Below, one piece after another: positions 47,774 to 56,938 of a stretch of 64,000 bases of DNA. The DNA comes from Deinococcus depolymerans (lineage in GTDB: Bacteria; Deinococcota; Deinococci; Deinococcales; Deinococcaceae), in the NCBI RefSeq assembly GCF_039522025.1, contig NZ_BAAADB010000030.1:186001-250000 (forward strand), written 5' to 3'. The translations under genes were made by a program, and so were the position numbers. The first letter of the stretch is position 1; each line of letters begins with the position of its first letter. The notes below the pieces were generated by a model that was not told the DNA's origin, did not search any database, and saw only the letters and a program-made list of their open reading frames with translations.

Positions 47774-47990
47774 GCGATACCCCCTTCAATGGACCGGCGG
47801 TCAGGCAGTTGAACGTGACCGCTGAACCGCCGATCAGACCGGTAAACCGTGAGTCCCTGTGCTGTGCCGATACTGTAACGCGAAACGGCGCGCCGGCAGG
47901 CGGACCGATCTGCTCAGGGACAAGGTCCGGAGCGCCCGGGTCCGGAGCGCTCCGTTCCGGACGGTCCGGCGCCTTCAGACCGCGCCCACC

Positions 47991-48893
47991 TTAGCGGGAC
48001 AGCAGGGTCCGCACGTGCCGCGCCGCTTCACCTGCACTTAATACCGGGCTTCCCAGCTGCGTGCGCGTGAACGTCAGCTGCCGCCGGGCGTACTGCCGGG
48101 TGGCGAGCGTGACCTGCGCCGCCGCCGCGTCCGGACTGAGGTGGCCGCGCGCCACGGCCAGCGCCTCGCGGTACCCGAGCGCCTGCCAGACGGTCGGTCG
48201 CGGCTCGGTGTCCGGCGCGACCCGCTGCGCGAGCCAGGCGGCCTCGTCGGCCCATCCGGCGCGGAACATGTCCTGCACCCGTGCCAGCATCCGGGCTTCC
48301 AGATCCGCCGGATCGCGCGTGAAGGCCGTCACGTCATAGCGGTAACGGGGCGGTCGGCGCCCGAACTCGCCGGGGAACCGTCCGGTCTGCCGGTACACTT
48401 CCAGCGCCCGGACAACCCGGCGCGGGTTACGTTCCAGCCGCGCCGCTTCCGCCGGGTTGATGGCCTGCACGTCGGCCAGCAGGGCGTCCAGGCCCCGAAC
48501 GGCCAGTTCCGCCTCGACGTCGGCGCGCAGGGCCGCGTCGCTGGGCGGCGTGAGCGGCAGCCCGCGCGTCAGGGCCGCAAGGTAGAACCCGGTCCCTCCC
48601 ACCACCAGCGGCACCTGTCCCCGCGCGAGAATGCCGGCGATGGCCGCCTCGGCCAGTTCCACGAAGCGGGCCACGTCGAACGGCTCGGTCACGTCCACCA
48701 CGTCGAGCAGGTGATGGGGCGCGGCCGCGCGGTCCGGCGCGGCCGGTTTGGCCGTGCCGATATCCAGACCGCGGTACACGGTGAACGCGTCGGCCGAAAC
48801 GATCTCCAGCGGGTACTCCCGCGCCAGCGCCAGTGCCAGCGCGGATTTACCGGCCGCGGTGGGCGCCGTCAGGATCGGAATGGAACTCAGCAC
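47991..48893 (-). CDS. miaA: tRNA dimethylallyltransferase
   Basis: Adds a dimethylallyl group to A37 of tRNAs reading UNN codons, including the tRNA-Leu(CAA) gene in this window. The 300-residue protein has the P-loop ILTAPTAAGKSALALAL (about 6-22), DAFTVYRGLDIGTAKP, VVGGTGFYLAAL and the tRNA-binding RRQLTFTRTQ. GTG 48893 is the start: TACAAT (minus strand 48901-48906) lies exactly 7 nt upstream, and a longer frame to 48956 has no such support. Confidence 0.96.
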   Translation of the reverse strand: MLSSIPILTAPTAAGKSALALALAREYPLEIVSADAFTVYRGLDIGTAKPAAPDRAAAPHHLLDVVDVTEPFDVARFVELAEAAIAGILARGQVPLVVGGTGFYLAALTRGLPLTPPSDAALRADVEAELAVRGLDALLADVQAINPAEAARLERNPRRVVRALEVYRQTGRFPGEFGRRPPRYRYDVTAFTRDPADLEARMLARVQDMFRAGWADEAAWLAQRVAPDTEPRPTVWQALGYREALAVARGHLSPDAAAAQVTLATRQYARRQLTFTRTQLGSPVLSAGEAARHVRTLLSR

Positions 48894-48985
48894 GCGAGGG
48901 ATTGTACGTGATGGCACGCGCCTCCCATGCCCCGCGGCGGACGGGTCCACAGTCACGCCGGACAGGCCAGTGATAGCGTATGAAC

Positions 48986-49378
48986 ATGAACGAGCCCGTG
49001 CTGGCGCGACTGCAACACCTGATGACCCTCCGCGAAGAGGTGGAAAGCCTGACCGGAACCGGCCCCTGGCTTCCGAGTGCCGACTGGGCCGATGCCGACA
49101 GTCACCTGATCCTGTACCTCGACGTGCCCGGCGTGAACCCCGATACCCTGGAACTGCTCGAGGAGGACGGTACGGTCACGGTTGCCGGTCAGCGCGACGA
49201 GACCCACCGGCTGCTGCGCGGCGAACGGCCTGCCGGCACCTTCCGCCGCACCCTGACCTTTCCCGAGGACGTCCTCCCGCAGACCGGCGAGGCCAGTCTC
49301 GCGAACGGCGTGCTGTGCGTCCGGTTCGAGAAGAAGCACCCGACCATCAACGTGCAGTCCAGCGAAACGCCCCTCTGA
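48986..49378 (+). CDS. Hsp20/alpha-crystallin family small heat-shock protein
   Basis: Small ATP-independent chaperone, 130 residues. The alpha-crystallin domain (about 30-118) includes HLILYLDVPGVNPDTLELL, GTVTVAGQR, and FRRTLTFPEDVLP followed by SLANGVLCVRF; the C-terminal PTINVQ replaces the usual I-x-I anchor. ATG 48986 is preferred: TAGCGT (48974-48979) is followed by 6 nt, whereas ATG 48980 would directly abut the -10 box. No CIRCE or HAIR-type heat-shock operator was seen in the short gap to miaA. Confidence 0.93.
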   Translation: MNEPVLARLQHLMTLREEVESLTGTGPWLPSADWADADSHLILYLDVPGVNPDTLELLEEDGTVTVAGQRDETHRLLRGERPAGTFRRTLTFPEDVLPQTGEASLANGVLCVRFEKKHPTINVQSSETPL

Positions 49379-49401
49379 CCGCCGGCCCCGGCGGGAACTG
49401 T

Positions 49402-50145
49402 TCAGTGCCCGTCGTGGTGCCCGTCGGTTGCCGCGCCGTGACCGTCTGCCGCGTGGTCAGCCGCAGGTGCGGCGGGAGCCGCTGCCGTTGCTGGGGCCGT
49501 TGCGGGGACCGTTGCGGGGGCCGTTGCTGGGGCCGTTGCTGGGGCCGTTGCTGGGGCCGCCGGGATGGGGTCCGCCGCCTGGACCGCCGGCACCGGACCA
49601 TGCGCGTGCCCATCATGTCCCGGCACCGTGATGGACCGGGCCACCGTGAACAGGCCGCCGAACAGCAGCGCCGCCACCACCACGGTCCCGCCCAGCAGGA
49701 CCGGGAGTTTGGGGCCCAGCTGCACCCCCTCGCGTGCCAGGAACGCCCCGAGCGACAGGATCAGACCGACAGGAATCAGCAGCGAAGAGTACGCGGGATT
49801 GTCCGGGAAGTGCTGAACGCCGCCGGTGATCATGCCGATCCCCACCGAGAGGACGAACGACACGAGCAGAAACCCCAGCAGGTTGTCGGGTCGCGCCCGG
49901 CGCCGCACCACGAATTCCTGCAGGTAATGACCCGCCGTGAAGCACACCACCCCCAGGGCGGCCAGCCCCAGGTAGTAGACCGTGTGCTCACCGAGTCCCA
50001 GGTGAACAATGCCCCCCGCAATGAAACTGGTGGACGCCAGCAGCAGGAAGTACGCCAGGAAAGGAAGCAGCAGCTGACGGCGGACGGACGGCCCGTCATG
50101 GGGCGCAGACTGTAAACGGTTCACAGGCAGCAACAGTACAGCCAC
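49402..50145 (-). CDS. membrane protein with APAT repeats and a His-rich tail
   Basis: A 247-residue protein with about five membrane segments (within 22-172) and a long C-terminal tail. The tail has a low-complexity tract of APAT/VPAT units (about 190-225) encoded by tandem 12-bp units, between two histidine-rich stretches (HDGHAHG and HGAATDGHHDGH). The histidines could bind metal. I do not recognise the membrane domain; it is not a known metal transporter. The start may be further in, as the first 20 residues are poorly hydrophobic. Confidence 0.75.
   Translation of the reverse strand: MAVLLLPVNRLQSAPHDGPSVRRQLLLPFLAYFLLLASTSFIAGGIVHLGLGEHTVYYLGLAALGVVCFTAGHYLQEFVVRRRARPDNLLGFLLVSFVLSVGIGMITGGVQHFPDNPAYSSLLIPVGLILSLGAFLAREGVQLGPKLPVLLGGTVVVAALLFGGLFTVARSITVPGHDGHAHGPVPAVQAADPIPAAPATAPATAPATAPATVPATAPATAAAPAAPAADHAADGHGAATDGHHDGH
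49486..49562 (+). repeat. 12-bp tandem repeat inside a coding region
   Basis: About six units of GGGGCCGTTGCT with small variations, encoding the APAT repeats of the membrane protein on the minus strand. Prone to length change by slippage. Confidence 0.75.
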
Positions 50146-50381
50146 ACTGTCAAGCTCGTGTTAAGGTCCGCTCAAGACGGCACGGCCCGTCCCACCGCGC
50201 ACCTCGCACCACGCCGCCAGGGCCAGTCGGGTTCCCGGCGCGCAGCTGGCCATCCGGTCCGATGCCAGCTGGTCGGCAAAGCAGCCACCGCGCCTGTCCT
50301 CGAGCAGCCAGGGGCGGCACCGGAGGGCCCGCACCAGCCTCTGCGCACCACATGAAACGGACGCCGGGCGAAGCGATCCGA
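50146..50381. other. intergenic DNA with no recognised feature
   Basis: About 235 bp upstream of the His-rich membrane protein gene. Open frames here are short and low in coding character; only the promoter of the minus-strand gene is expected. Confidence 0.4.
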
Positions 50382-50485
50382 CGAGCCGCTCCGCAGGGTG
50401 GGAATAAAGAGGACCGCCGGGCGTGGAATCGGCAACCCGGTACGGTGGCGGAGTCCGTCTGAACGAAACAGACCGCAGTCCGTAT
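50382..50485 (+). repeat. dispersed palindromic repeat, 5'-truncated copy
   Basis: Contains GGGCGTGGAATCGGCAACCCGG and the right end AACAGACCGCAGTCCGTAT. The left hairpin part is missing or too diverged. Left boundary approximate. Confidence 0.6.
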
Positions 50486-50504
50486 GACCACCCCACGGCA
50501 AGAC

Positions 50505-50535
50505 GAGAGAACCCCGTTTCGCACGGGGTTCTCTC
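50505..50535 (-). terminator. tRNA-Leu terminator
   Basis: Perfect 12-bp stem GAGAGAACCCCG / CGGGGTTCTCTC with a 7-nt loop, starting 7 nt past the CCA end of the tRNA gene. Confidence 0.85.
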
Positions 50536-50538
50536 TCC

Positions 50539-50623
<85 letters not shown>

Positions 50624-50666
50624 GGCGTGGGGAATGGTAGCGCGTGGGGGGGCGGGGGTCAATGTC

Positions 50667-50804
50667 ATACGGATTCCGTTTATTTCGTTGACAGATCGGA
50701 ACACCACCGATCTGCCAACTCCACGTCCGGAATCCGTTTCTCTCCTACTCGCACCCGCTCGGATTGAATGGTCTTTGCAGCCCATTCAATCGGAGTCCGT
50801 ATCA
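50667..50804 (-). repeat. dispersed palindromic repeat abutting the purD stop codon
   Basis: On the minus strand it begins TGATACGGACTCCGATTGAA, where TGA is the purD stop, then a GGGCTGCAAAGACC hairpin, CCGAGCGGGTGCGAG, GGACGTGGAGTTGGCAGATCGG pairing with CCGATCTGTCAAC, and ends GGAATCCGTAT. Confidence 0.85.
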
Positions 50805-52049
50805 GGTGGGGTCGGGGTGCGCGCCGATGCGGCGGCCGATGTCGCGCCTCAGTTGCGCGCCGGGGAAGTCCGTCTGGTCGGCAAGGGCATACGCGCGGCC
50901 CAGGGCGGCGTTCAGGGTGGGGGCGGTGGCGGTGATGGCCAGGACACGGCCGCCGCTGCTGAGGAGTCGCCCGCCTTCGGTGCGGGTGCCGGCGTGGTGG
51001 ATGATGCCGTGCGGGCCGGGGTCGGGGAGGGTGATGGGAATGTCTTTGTGGGGTTCGGCGGGGTAGCCGGGCGCGGCGAGGATGATGGTGGCGCTGGCGG
51101 CGTCGCTGAAGGTGACCTGTGCGGGGTCGAGCTGGCCGCGCGTGGCGTCCAGGGCGTGCTGGGCGAGGTCGCTGGTAAGAAGGGGGAGGACGGTTTCGGC
51201 TTCGGGGTCGCCGAAGCGGGCGTTGAATTCCACGACCTTGGGGCCGGTGGGGGTGAGCATCAGGCCGGCGTACAGGACGCCGGTGTAGGGCAGGCCCTCT
51301 GCGGTCATGCCGCGCAGGGTGGGTTCGATGATGTCGCGGCGGATCTCGCCCAGCACGCCGGGTTCGAGGGGGAAGGGGCAGATGACGCCCATGCCGCCGG
51401 TCATGGGGCCGGTGTCGCCCTCGAAGATGGTCTTGTGGTCCTGGCTGGGGGGGGTCAGGGCGTACTGGGTGCCGCTGCACAGGGCGAGGATGGTGACTTC
51501 CTGGCCGGTCATGAATTCCTCGGTGACGGCCTGCGCGCCGGGCTGGGTGAAGATGTCGCGCAGGGCGGCCTGGGCCTGCTCGGGGGTGTGGGCGATGGTG
51601 ACGCCCTTCCCGGCTTTCAGGCCGGCGTCCTTCACGACGATGGGGGGCGTGAGGGTCGCGGCGTGGTCGAGGGCGGTCTGGAGGTCGCTGAAGGCGTGGT
51701 GGGCGGCGGTGGGGATGCCGTGGCGCTCCATGAAGGCCTTGCTCCAGGCCTTGTCACCTTCGAGGCGGCTGGCGGCGCGGGTGGGGCCGAAGGCGGGGAT
51801 GCCCAGCGCGGCGCACTCGTCGACCAGTCCGGCGGCCAGGTACGCCTCGGGGCCGACGATGACGAGGTCGGCGCCTTCCTGCTGCGCGAGGCGGGCGAGG
51901 GTGGGGGCGTCCTGGGGGCTGTCGATGATACGGGCGTGCGCGGCGATGCCGGGGTTGCCGGGGGTGCACAGGACCTCGTGGCCGTGGCGGGCGCAGGCGT
52001 GCGCGATGGCGTGTTCGCGGCCGCCGCCGCCGATGACGAGCACGCGCAT
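50802..52049 (-). CDS. purD: phosphoribosylamine-glycine ligase
   Basis: Second step of de novo purine synthesis: joins glycine to phosphoribosylamine with ATP. The 415-residue ATP-grasp protein starts MRVLVIGGGGREHAIA, has VVKDAGLKAGKGVTIA (ATP-binding loop), FEGDTGPMTGGMGVICP and the PurD signature EFNARFGDPEAETVLP. Its ATG shares one base with the stop of the MBL hydrolase gene (TGATG), so translation is coupled. It is the third gene of a three-gene operon and ends in the TGA of a dispersed repeat. Confidence 0.97.
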   Translation of the reverse strand: MRVLVIGGGGREHAIAHACARHGHEVLCTPGNPGIAAHARIIDSPQDAPTLARLAQQEGADLVIVGPEAYLAAGLVDECAALGIPAFGPTRAASRLEGDKAWSKAFMERHGIPTAAHHAFSDLQTALDHAATLTPPIVVKDAGLKAGKGVTIAHTPEQAQAALRDIFTQPGAQAVTEEFMTGQEVTILALCSGTQYALTPPSQDHKTIFEGDTGPMTGGMGVICPFPLEPGVLGEIRRDIIEPTLRGMTAEGLPYTGVLYAGLMLTPTGPKVVEFNARFGDPEAETVLPLLTSDLAQHALDATRGQLDPAQVTFSDAASATIILAAPGYPAEPHKDIPITLPDPGPHGIIHHAGTRTEGGRLLSSGGRVLAITATAPTLNAALGRAYALADQTDFPGAQLRRDIGRRIGAHPDPT

Positions 52050-52963
52050 CAGCGGTCGCCTCCGGAGCGGGCGGCGCGGCGCTGCCAGTAGCGCACCAGA
52101 CCCTGCACGCTCATCCAGGGGGGGCAGGCGAAGTCGAAGCGGGCGGGCAGGCCGGGGTGTTCGCGGCTCAGGTCGTTCATGAGGTCCCCTGTGAAGGTGT
52201 GGGTGATGGTGTCCAGGTCGTGCCCGGCCTGCAGTCCGGCGGCGACGCGCTGCGCGTCGGTGTCCATGTTGCGCAGCAGGTCGTCCCAGTGGGCGGGGGT
52301 GTTCGGGTGGCTGCCGTAGTGCGCGAGGTGCAGGGTGCGGGCGTCCAGGGTGCGTAGCGTCTGCACGGAGTCCCGCCACGCCTCGAGGTTGATGTCCGGG
52401 GGCGGGGTGGGCGCGCGGGGCGTCTGGGCGGCGTCGAGGCGGATGCCGCCCACGTCACCCACGAACAGGTGTTCGCCCGCATGGAAGCTCAGGTGGTGGA
52501 CGGCGTGGCCGGGCGTATCGAGCGCCTGCACGTCCAGGCTGCCCAGGCGCAGGCGTTCGCCGCCCTGCAGGACAGTCAGGCGCGCGGGGTCGATGGGTTG
52601 CATCTCGCCCCACAGGCGCTCCATGTGATCCCCGTAGATCTGGGTGGCGCTGGCCACCAGCCGTTCCGGGTGGGACAGGTGCGCCGCGCCGCGTGCGTGG
52701 ACGTAGGCGCGGGCCTGAGGGACGAGGTTCAGGACCGTGCCGGCCGCCCCGGCGTGATCGAAGTGAATGTGGGTCAGCAGGACGTGCCGCACGTCCGAGA
52801 GGGTCGCGCCGAGGCCGGTCAGGCCGCCGCGCAGCGCGCCGAGGGTGCTGGTCGGGCCGGTATCCACGACCGCGAGGCCGTCCCCGGTGTCGAACACGAA
52901 CGCGGCGATGACGCCCGGCGTGTCCTGGAAGTTCAGGTCCAGCGCGTGGACGTGGGGCGTCAT
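52049..52963 (-). CDS. MBL-fold metallo-hydrolase
   Basis: Metallo-beta-lactamase-fold hydrolase, 304 residues. Metal ligands are in VLLTHIHFDHAG (HxHxDH), TPGHAVHHLSF, VGDVGG and LAHYGSHPN. The C-terminal part (about 200-304) is an extra helical domain. The substrate is not deducible; thioesters and cyclic nucleotides are both precedents. It is flanked by overlaps on both sides (ATGA with the small membrane protein, TGATG with purD). Confidence 0.92.
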   Translation of the reverse strand: MTPHVHALDLNFQDTPGVIAAFVFDTGDGLAVVDTGPTSTLGALRGGLTGLGATLSDVRHVLLTHIHFDHAGAAGTVLNLVPQARAYVHARGAAHLSHPERLVASATQIYGDHMERLWGEMQPIDPARLTVLQGGERLRLGSLDVQALDTPGHAVHHLSFHAGEHLFVGDVGGIRLDAAQTPRAPTPPPDINLEAWRDSVQTLRTLDARTLHLAHYGSHPNTPAHWDDLLRNMDTDAQRVAAGLQAGHDLDTITHTFTGDLMNDLSREHPGLPARFDFACPPWMSVQGLVRYWQRRAARSGGDR

Positions 52964-53133
52964 GCCTTCCCGCTGAGGCGCACGCCGAGCAGCAGCAGCG
53001 CGCAGGCGTACTGCACGTACGCGATGATGCGGATGGTCCGCACGTTCGTGGCCGCGCGCAGGGGGCCGAAGGTCAGGGCGAGAATGCCGGTGGCGCTGAG
53101 CAGAATCACGCCGAACAAAAGCCAGAGTGCCAT
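52960..53133 (-). CDS. 57-residue membrane protein, first gene of the MBL-purD operon
   Basis: Starts MALWLLFGVILLSATGILAL and ends CALLLLGVRLSGKA; two membrane helices flank a short basic loop (ATNVRTIRIIAYV). The TATTCT -10 box (minus strand 53141-53146) is followed by exactly 7 nt and the ATG, and the stop overlaps the MBL ATG (ATGA). These two signals make it a real gene despite its size. I do not recognise the family. Confidence 0.75.
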   Translation of the reverse strand: MALWLLFGVILLSATGILALTFGPLRAATNVRTIRIIAYVQYACALLLLGVRLSGKA

Positions 53134-53140
53134 GAGACGC

Positions 53141-53146
53141 AGAATA
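53141..53146 (-). promoter_or_regulatory. -10 box of the small protein, MBL, purD operon
   Basis: TATTCT on the minus strand, 7 nt before the ATG at 53133; leaderless. Confidence 0.7.
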
Positions 53147-53228
53147 CCCGCTGCCCCCGGGGGCCGGGCGGCCGTGGACTGGGCAGCGGGTCCGGGTCAG
53201 ACGGGATTAAAGTGACTCCACGTCATTC

Positions 53229-53367
53229 TGATACGGACTCCGATTGAATGGGCTGCAAAGCCCATTCAATCCGAGCGAAGCGAGTGGGAGCAAAGCGGGT
53301 GCCGGACGTGGAGTCGGCAATCCGGTGAAGTGCCGGATTGTCGGCGAAACAAACGGAATCCGTATCA
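53229..53367 (+). repeat. dispersed palindromic repeat, best-preserved copy
   Basis: Both ends carry the full terminal repeat: TGATACGGACTCCGATTG at left and CGGAATCCGTATCA at right. Inside are GAATGGGCT-GCAA-AGCCCATTC, CCGAGCGAAGCGAGTGGGAG, GGACGTGGAGTCGGCAATCCGG and CCGGATTGTCGGC. Use it as the reference copy. Confidence 0.88.
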
Positions 53368-53466
53368 GAAGCACTCCGATTGAATGGCGGGCCGCCGGGT
53401 CCGAGCGGACGCGACTCGCAGAGCTGGCTCCGCAGCGGAGGAGCGAAACGGACGGAGTCCGGCTCA
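53368..53466 (+). repeat. degenerate repeat copy abutting a coiled-coil gene stop
   Basis: In tandem with the previous copy. It keeps CACTCCGATTGAATGG, CCGAGCGGACGCGA and the right end GACGGAGTCCGGCTCA; the final TCA is the TGA stop of the minus-strand gene ending at 53464. Confidence 0.6.
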
Positions 53467-54621
53467 GTTCTCGCTGACCAGCGCTTCGAGGAGGCGCACG
53501 GCTTCCTCCAGGCGGTGGGCCTGCACGCGGGCGGCGGTGCGCACCTGCCGCCACTCGAGGCGGACGCGGGCGAGGCTCAGGGGGTCGCCGCCGAGTTGCG
53601 TGAGTTGCAGGGCGCGGCGTTCGAGCGTCTCGACCTGCGCGGCCAGCTGGCGCAGGCTGGCCTGGTGGGTGCGGGCGGCGTTCAGGGTGGCGTCCAGTTG
53701 CGCCTGCGCCTCGGCCTGCGCGAGGTGCAGGTTGTGGTGGGCCTGCATGACCTGCGGGCTGGCCTCGCCGGCCTCGCCGGCCTGCCACTGCGCGTAGTTC
53801 AGGGCGTGGCGGGCGCGCAGGACGTTGGGGTGTAGCGGCACGCCCAGCGAGAAGCGGGCGTTGCTCAGGTCGAGTTCCAGCATGGTCAGGGGCGTGTCGG
53901 CGTCCTCGAGTTCGATCAGCGGCGTGAATGCCTCCAGGAACGCGCGGGTCTGCGTGACCATCAGGCGCGAGTGCGCCAGTTGCGGACTGACGACCTGCCC
54001 GCTGCGGCTGGCTTCCTCGAGTTCCTGGACGGTCAGGCGCAGCAGGTCGCCCTGCGCGACGGCCGCCGCGACCTGGTCGGCCACCTCGATGCGGGCGTGG
54101 TCGGCGCGGAGTTTGCTGAGCATCTCCTCGGTCTCCCAGCGCCGCACCTCGGCCTGCGTGGCCTGCACGTCCCATTCGGCGGCGCGTTCCAGGCTCAGCA
54201 GGTCCGGGTTGCTGCGGATGGCGCCCAGGCTGCGGCTGGCGATCTCGGCGTGCGAGCGGGCCAGCAGCAGCGGCAGGTCGTGCGCGCGGCGTCCCCACTT
54301 GACCGGCGACGGGGCCGGGGCGATCGGGCCGGGCGCGGCCGGCTGGGCGGGGACCGGGACGGACTCGGCGAACTTGGCGAGGTCCAGGGTGGTGCCCTCG
54401 AGCCACTTGTCGGCGCGGGCGTCCCCGAAGTTCTCGCGCATCTGCGAGTACACGTCCTGCAGCACGGCGACCACGTCGCGCGGGCCGAGGGCGCGCACGG
54501 CGGTCCAGCCGCGGCGCTGCACCGCGCCCTGGATGGCGAGGTCTGCCTCGCGCACGCCCAGTTCGGCGCTGAGGCGCTGGCGCAGCCACTCGCGGTACGG
54601 GTCGGCCGAGACCGGGGTCAC
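53464..54621 (-). CDS. predicted coiled-coil protein of unknown function
   Basis: A 385-residue protein. Residues about 1-90 form a helical domain ([20 protein letters not shown]), then a Pro/Ala-rich linker (about 92-108), then long Ala/Gln/Glu-rich helices to the end (such as [20 protein letters not shown]), which read as coiled coil and loosely recall TolC-type helices. No signal peptide is seen. GTG 54621 overlaps the stop of the methyltransferase gene (GTGA). Its stop codon lies in a degenerate dispersed repeat. Confidence 0.8.
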   Translation of the reverse strand: MTPVSADPYREWLRQRLSAELGVREADLAIQGAVQRRGWTAVRALGPRDVVAVLQDVYSQMRENFGDARADKWLEGTTLDLAKFAESVPVPAQPAAPGPIAPAPSPVKWGRRAHDLPLLLARSHAEIASRSLGAIRSNPDLLSLERAAEWDVQATQAEVRRWETEEMLSKLRADHARIEVADQVAAAVAQGDLLRLTVQELEEASRSGQVVSPQLAHSRLMVTQTRAFLEAFTPLIELEDADTPLTMLELDLSNARFSLGVPLHPNVLRARHALNYAQWQAGEAGEASPQVMQAHHNLHLAQAEAQAQLDATLNAARTHQASLRQLAAQVETLERRALQLTQLGGDPLSLARVRLEWRQVRTAARVQAHRLEEAVRLLEALVSEN

Positions 54622-55430
54622 GCGCGGCTCCCGGTGCGGCGCTGGCGGGCGCATTCGAACAGCACCAGGGCGGCGGCGGTGGCGACGTTCAGGCTGTCCG
54701 CGCCGCGCGCGGCGTTCATGGGAATGCTGACCGAGTGGTCGGTGTCCCGCCAGTGGGCGGGCAGGCCCTCGTGCTCGGTGCCGAGCAGCAGCGCGACCCG
54801 GCCGGTCAGGGGAGCGTCCCAGTAGGTGCGGGGCGCGTCGGGGGTGCAGGCGACGGTGGTGAAGGCGCGGGCGGCCAGCCAGTCCTGCGCGGCCTGTTCG
54901 TCCATGACCGCGACCGGCAGGCTGAACACGCTGCCCTGGGACGCGCGGATCACGTTCGGGCCGTAGGGGTCCGCGCCGCGCCCGAGGACGATCACGGCGT
55001 CCGCGCCGGCGGCGTCGGCGGTGCGGAGGATCGCGCCGACGTTGCCGGGTTTCTCCAGGCCGTGCAGCACGACCGTCACGGCGTCCGGGCCGGGTTCGGG
55101 CAGCGCGGCGCGGGGGGTGGGGGCCAGGCCCAGCAGGCCGTCGGGGTTCTCGCGGCCGCTGACCTTCTCGAAGGCCGCGCGGGAGAGTTCCAGGACCGTG
55201 AGGTGCGGGTGGGTCAGTTCGGGGGCCAGCGCGTGCGCCTCGGGGCTGAACAGGGCCGGGCAGGTGTACAGGGTGTCCAGGTTCACGCCGGACGCGGCGG
55301 CGCGGTGCAGTTCGCGGGCGCCCTCGATCAGGATGACGCCTTCCTGTTCGCGTTCACGGCGGGTGCGGAGTCTCACGAGCCGTTTCACGTGGCTGTTCTG
55401 GAGGGAGGTGATCGGGGCGGGCGTGGTCAT
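54618..55430 (-). CDS. SpoU/TrmH family RNA 2'-O-methyltransferase
   Basis: SAM-dependent rRNA or tRNA ribose methyltransferase, 270 residues. An N-terminal L30e-like substrate-binding domain (about 8-105) precedes the knotted SPOUT domain with motif 1 ([18 protein letters not shown]), motif 2 ([11 protein letters not shown]) and motif 3 ([19 protein letters not shown]). Resembles TsnR/RlmB-type 23S rRNA enzymes; the exact site is not decidable. CATAAT on the minus strand lies 8 nt before the ATG. Confidence 0.93.
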   Translation of the reverse strand: MTTPAPITSLQNSHVKRLVRLRTRREREQEGVILIEGARELHRAAASGVNLDTLYTCPALFSPEAHALAPELTHPHLTVLELSRAAFEKVSGRENPDGLLGLAPTPRAALPEPGPDAVTVVLHGLEKPGNVGAILRTADAAGADAVIVLGRGADPYGPNVIRASQGSVFSLPVAVMDEQAAQDWLAARAFTTVACTPDAPRTYWDAPLTGRVALLLGTEHEGLPAHWRDTDHSVSIPMNAARGADSLNVATAAALVLFECARQRRTGSRA

Positions 55431-55517
55431 CGCCGGCCATTATGCCGCGCCGCGCCTGCCGGAACCGGTCGGCGGGAGGCGGGTGCGGCCGGCCGGCGTT
55501 CGCGCTAGCCTGTGCGC

Positions 55518-55919
55518 ATGGCGCTCGCCTATCCTCCCTTCAAATCCTGCCCGTGCGGGTCCGGCCGCAGTTACGGGCACTGCTGCGGGCCGCTGCATGC
55601 CGGTGCGCCCGCCACGACGCCCGAGGCGCTGATGCGGTCGCGTTACGCCGCGTACGCGCTGGGAAACGCGGCGTACGTCCTGCAGACCTGGCATCCGGAC
55701 ACCCGGCCGGGCACGCTGGACCTGCGGGACGGCACCCGGTACCTGGGGTTGCGGGTGCGCCGCGCCGAGGGCCGCCGCGTGGAGTTCGCCGCGCAGTTGC
55801 GCCTGCCTGACGGTGAGCGGTACACGCTGCGGGAGAACAGCGAGTTCGTGCAGGTGGATGGCCGCTGGCTGTACCTGGATGGGCAGTCGCCGGCCGGCGG
55901 CGACAGCGACCCCGTCTGA
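55518..55919 (+). CDS. YchJ family protein with SEC-C zinc motif
   Basis: A 133-residue protein with an N-terminal SEC-C-like zinc site (CPCGSGRSYGHCCGPLH, about 11-27) followed by the YchJ core (TPEALMRSRYAAYALG, then VEFAAQLRLPDGERYTLRENSEFVQVDGRWLYLDG), an NTF2-like fold. The biochemical role is unknown. ATG 55518 is fixed by TAGCCT (55506-55511) 6 nt upstream. Confidence 0.92.
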   Translation: MALAYPPFKSCPCGSGRSYGHCCGPLHAGAPATTPEALMRSRYAAYALGNAAYVLQTWHPDTRPGTLDLRDGTRYLGLRVRRAEGRRVEFAAQLRLPDGERYTLRENSEFVQVDGRWLYLDGQSPAGGDSDPV

Positions 55920-55968
55920 AGCGGGGTGCGGCGGGAACGTCTGCCGGTCCGGCCGCGTATCATGAGAC

Positions 55969-56913
55969 ATGACTGAGCCAACAGTGAACGGCAGCCAGAC
56001 CCGCAGCAGGCCCACGGTGCAGGTGCGCCCACCGGGCCGGCCGGCCGCGCTGCTGATCGGCGGTCTGCTGGCCGCGGCCGTGCTGGTCAGCCAGAGCGTG
56101 AAGGTCATTCCGGCCGGGTACGTGGGGGTGGTGTTCAGTTCCTTCAGTGGCGTGAAGGCGCAGCCGCTTCAGGAAGGCATTCATTTTCTGGTGCCGTTCG
56201 TGGACCGCGTGAACCTGTACGACGCCCGCCTTCAGGAGGTCACGCTGGCGCACACCACCCAGGACGGGGACGAGGGCGCCATCCGGGCGCGCAGCAAGGA
56301 AGGCCTGGACATCACGGCGGACGTGACCGTGCAGTTCCGGGTGGACCGCGCCAAGGCCGCGACGCTGCACAAGGAACTCGGGCGGGACTACGTGCGGACC
56401 GTGATCCGGCCGCAGGTGCGCAGCAAGGTCCGCGACGCCATCGGGCAGTTCGGCGCGGCCGACATCATCTCCTCGAAACGGCAGGAGGTCGAGGCGAGCA
56501 TCACGGCGGAACTCCGCAAGATCTTCGAGCGGAACAATCTGGTTCTGGACAGCGTGCTGCTGCGTGAACTGCGCATTCCGGACAGCATTGCCAAGGCCAT
56601 CGAGCAGAAGCAGGCGGCCGAGCAGCAGGTGGCGGTGGAACGCAACCGCCTGCAGCAGTCGACGATCAGCGCCCAGCGGGCCGTGGTCGAGGCGGAAGGG
56701 GCCGCCAAGGCGTCGGTGGCGCGGGCGCGCGGGGAGGCCGAGGCGCTGTCGCTGCGCGGACGGGCGCTGCGGGAGAACCCGCAACTGATCCAGCTGACGG
56801 TCGCCGAGAAACTCTCGCCCGGCATTCAGACCGTCATGCTGCCCAGCACCGGGAACTTCCTGCTGGACGTGGGCACACTCACGCAGCCCGCGAAGACGGC
56901 CGCGAAACCATGA
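55969..56913 (+). CDS. SPFH/band 7 (prohibitin-like) membrane protein
   Basis: Membrane scaffold protein of the stomatin/prohibitin family, 314 residues. One N-terminal membrane helix (about 26-43) is followed by the band 7 domain (VIPAGYVGVVFSSFSGVK, GIHFLVPFVDRV, LDITADVTVQFRVD) and a coiled-coil region (about 205-265) with repeated Ala/Glu/Gln. Such proteins form membrane rings that stabilise proteases or domains. TATCAT (55958-55963) lies 5 nt before the ATG. The next gene starts 25 nt downstream. Confidence 0.93.
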   Translation: MTEPTVNGSQTRSRPTVQVRPPGRPAALLIGGLLAAAVLVSQSVKVIPAGYVGVVFSSFSGVKAQPLQEGIHFLVPFVDRVNLYDARLQEVTLAHTTQDGDEGAIRARSKEGLDITADVTVQFRVDRAKAATLHKELGRDYVRTVIRPQVRSKVRDAIGQFGAADIISSKRQEVEASITAELRKIFERNNLVLDSVLLRELRIPDSIAKAIEQKQAAEQQVAVERNRLQQSTISAQRAVVEAEGAAKASVARARGEAEALSLRGRALRENPQLIQLTVAEKLSPGIQTVMLPSTGNFLLDVGTLTQPAKTAAKP

Positions 56914-56938
56914 GCGCCCGTGCGATAGCCTGCGCATG

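Noticed and set aside
50158..50355. 65-codon plus-strand frame
   Set aside because: No promoter or ribosome site, low-complexity composition, and no recognisable features.
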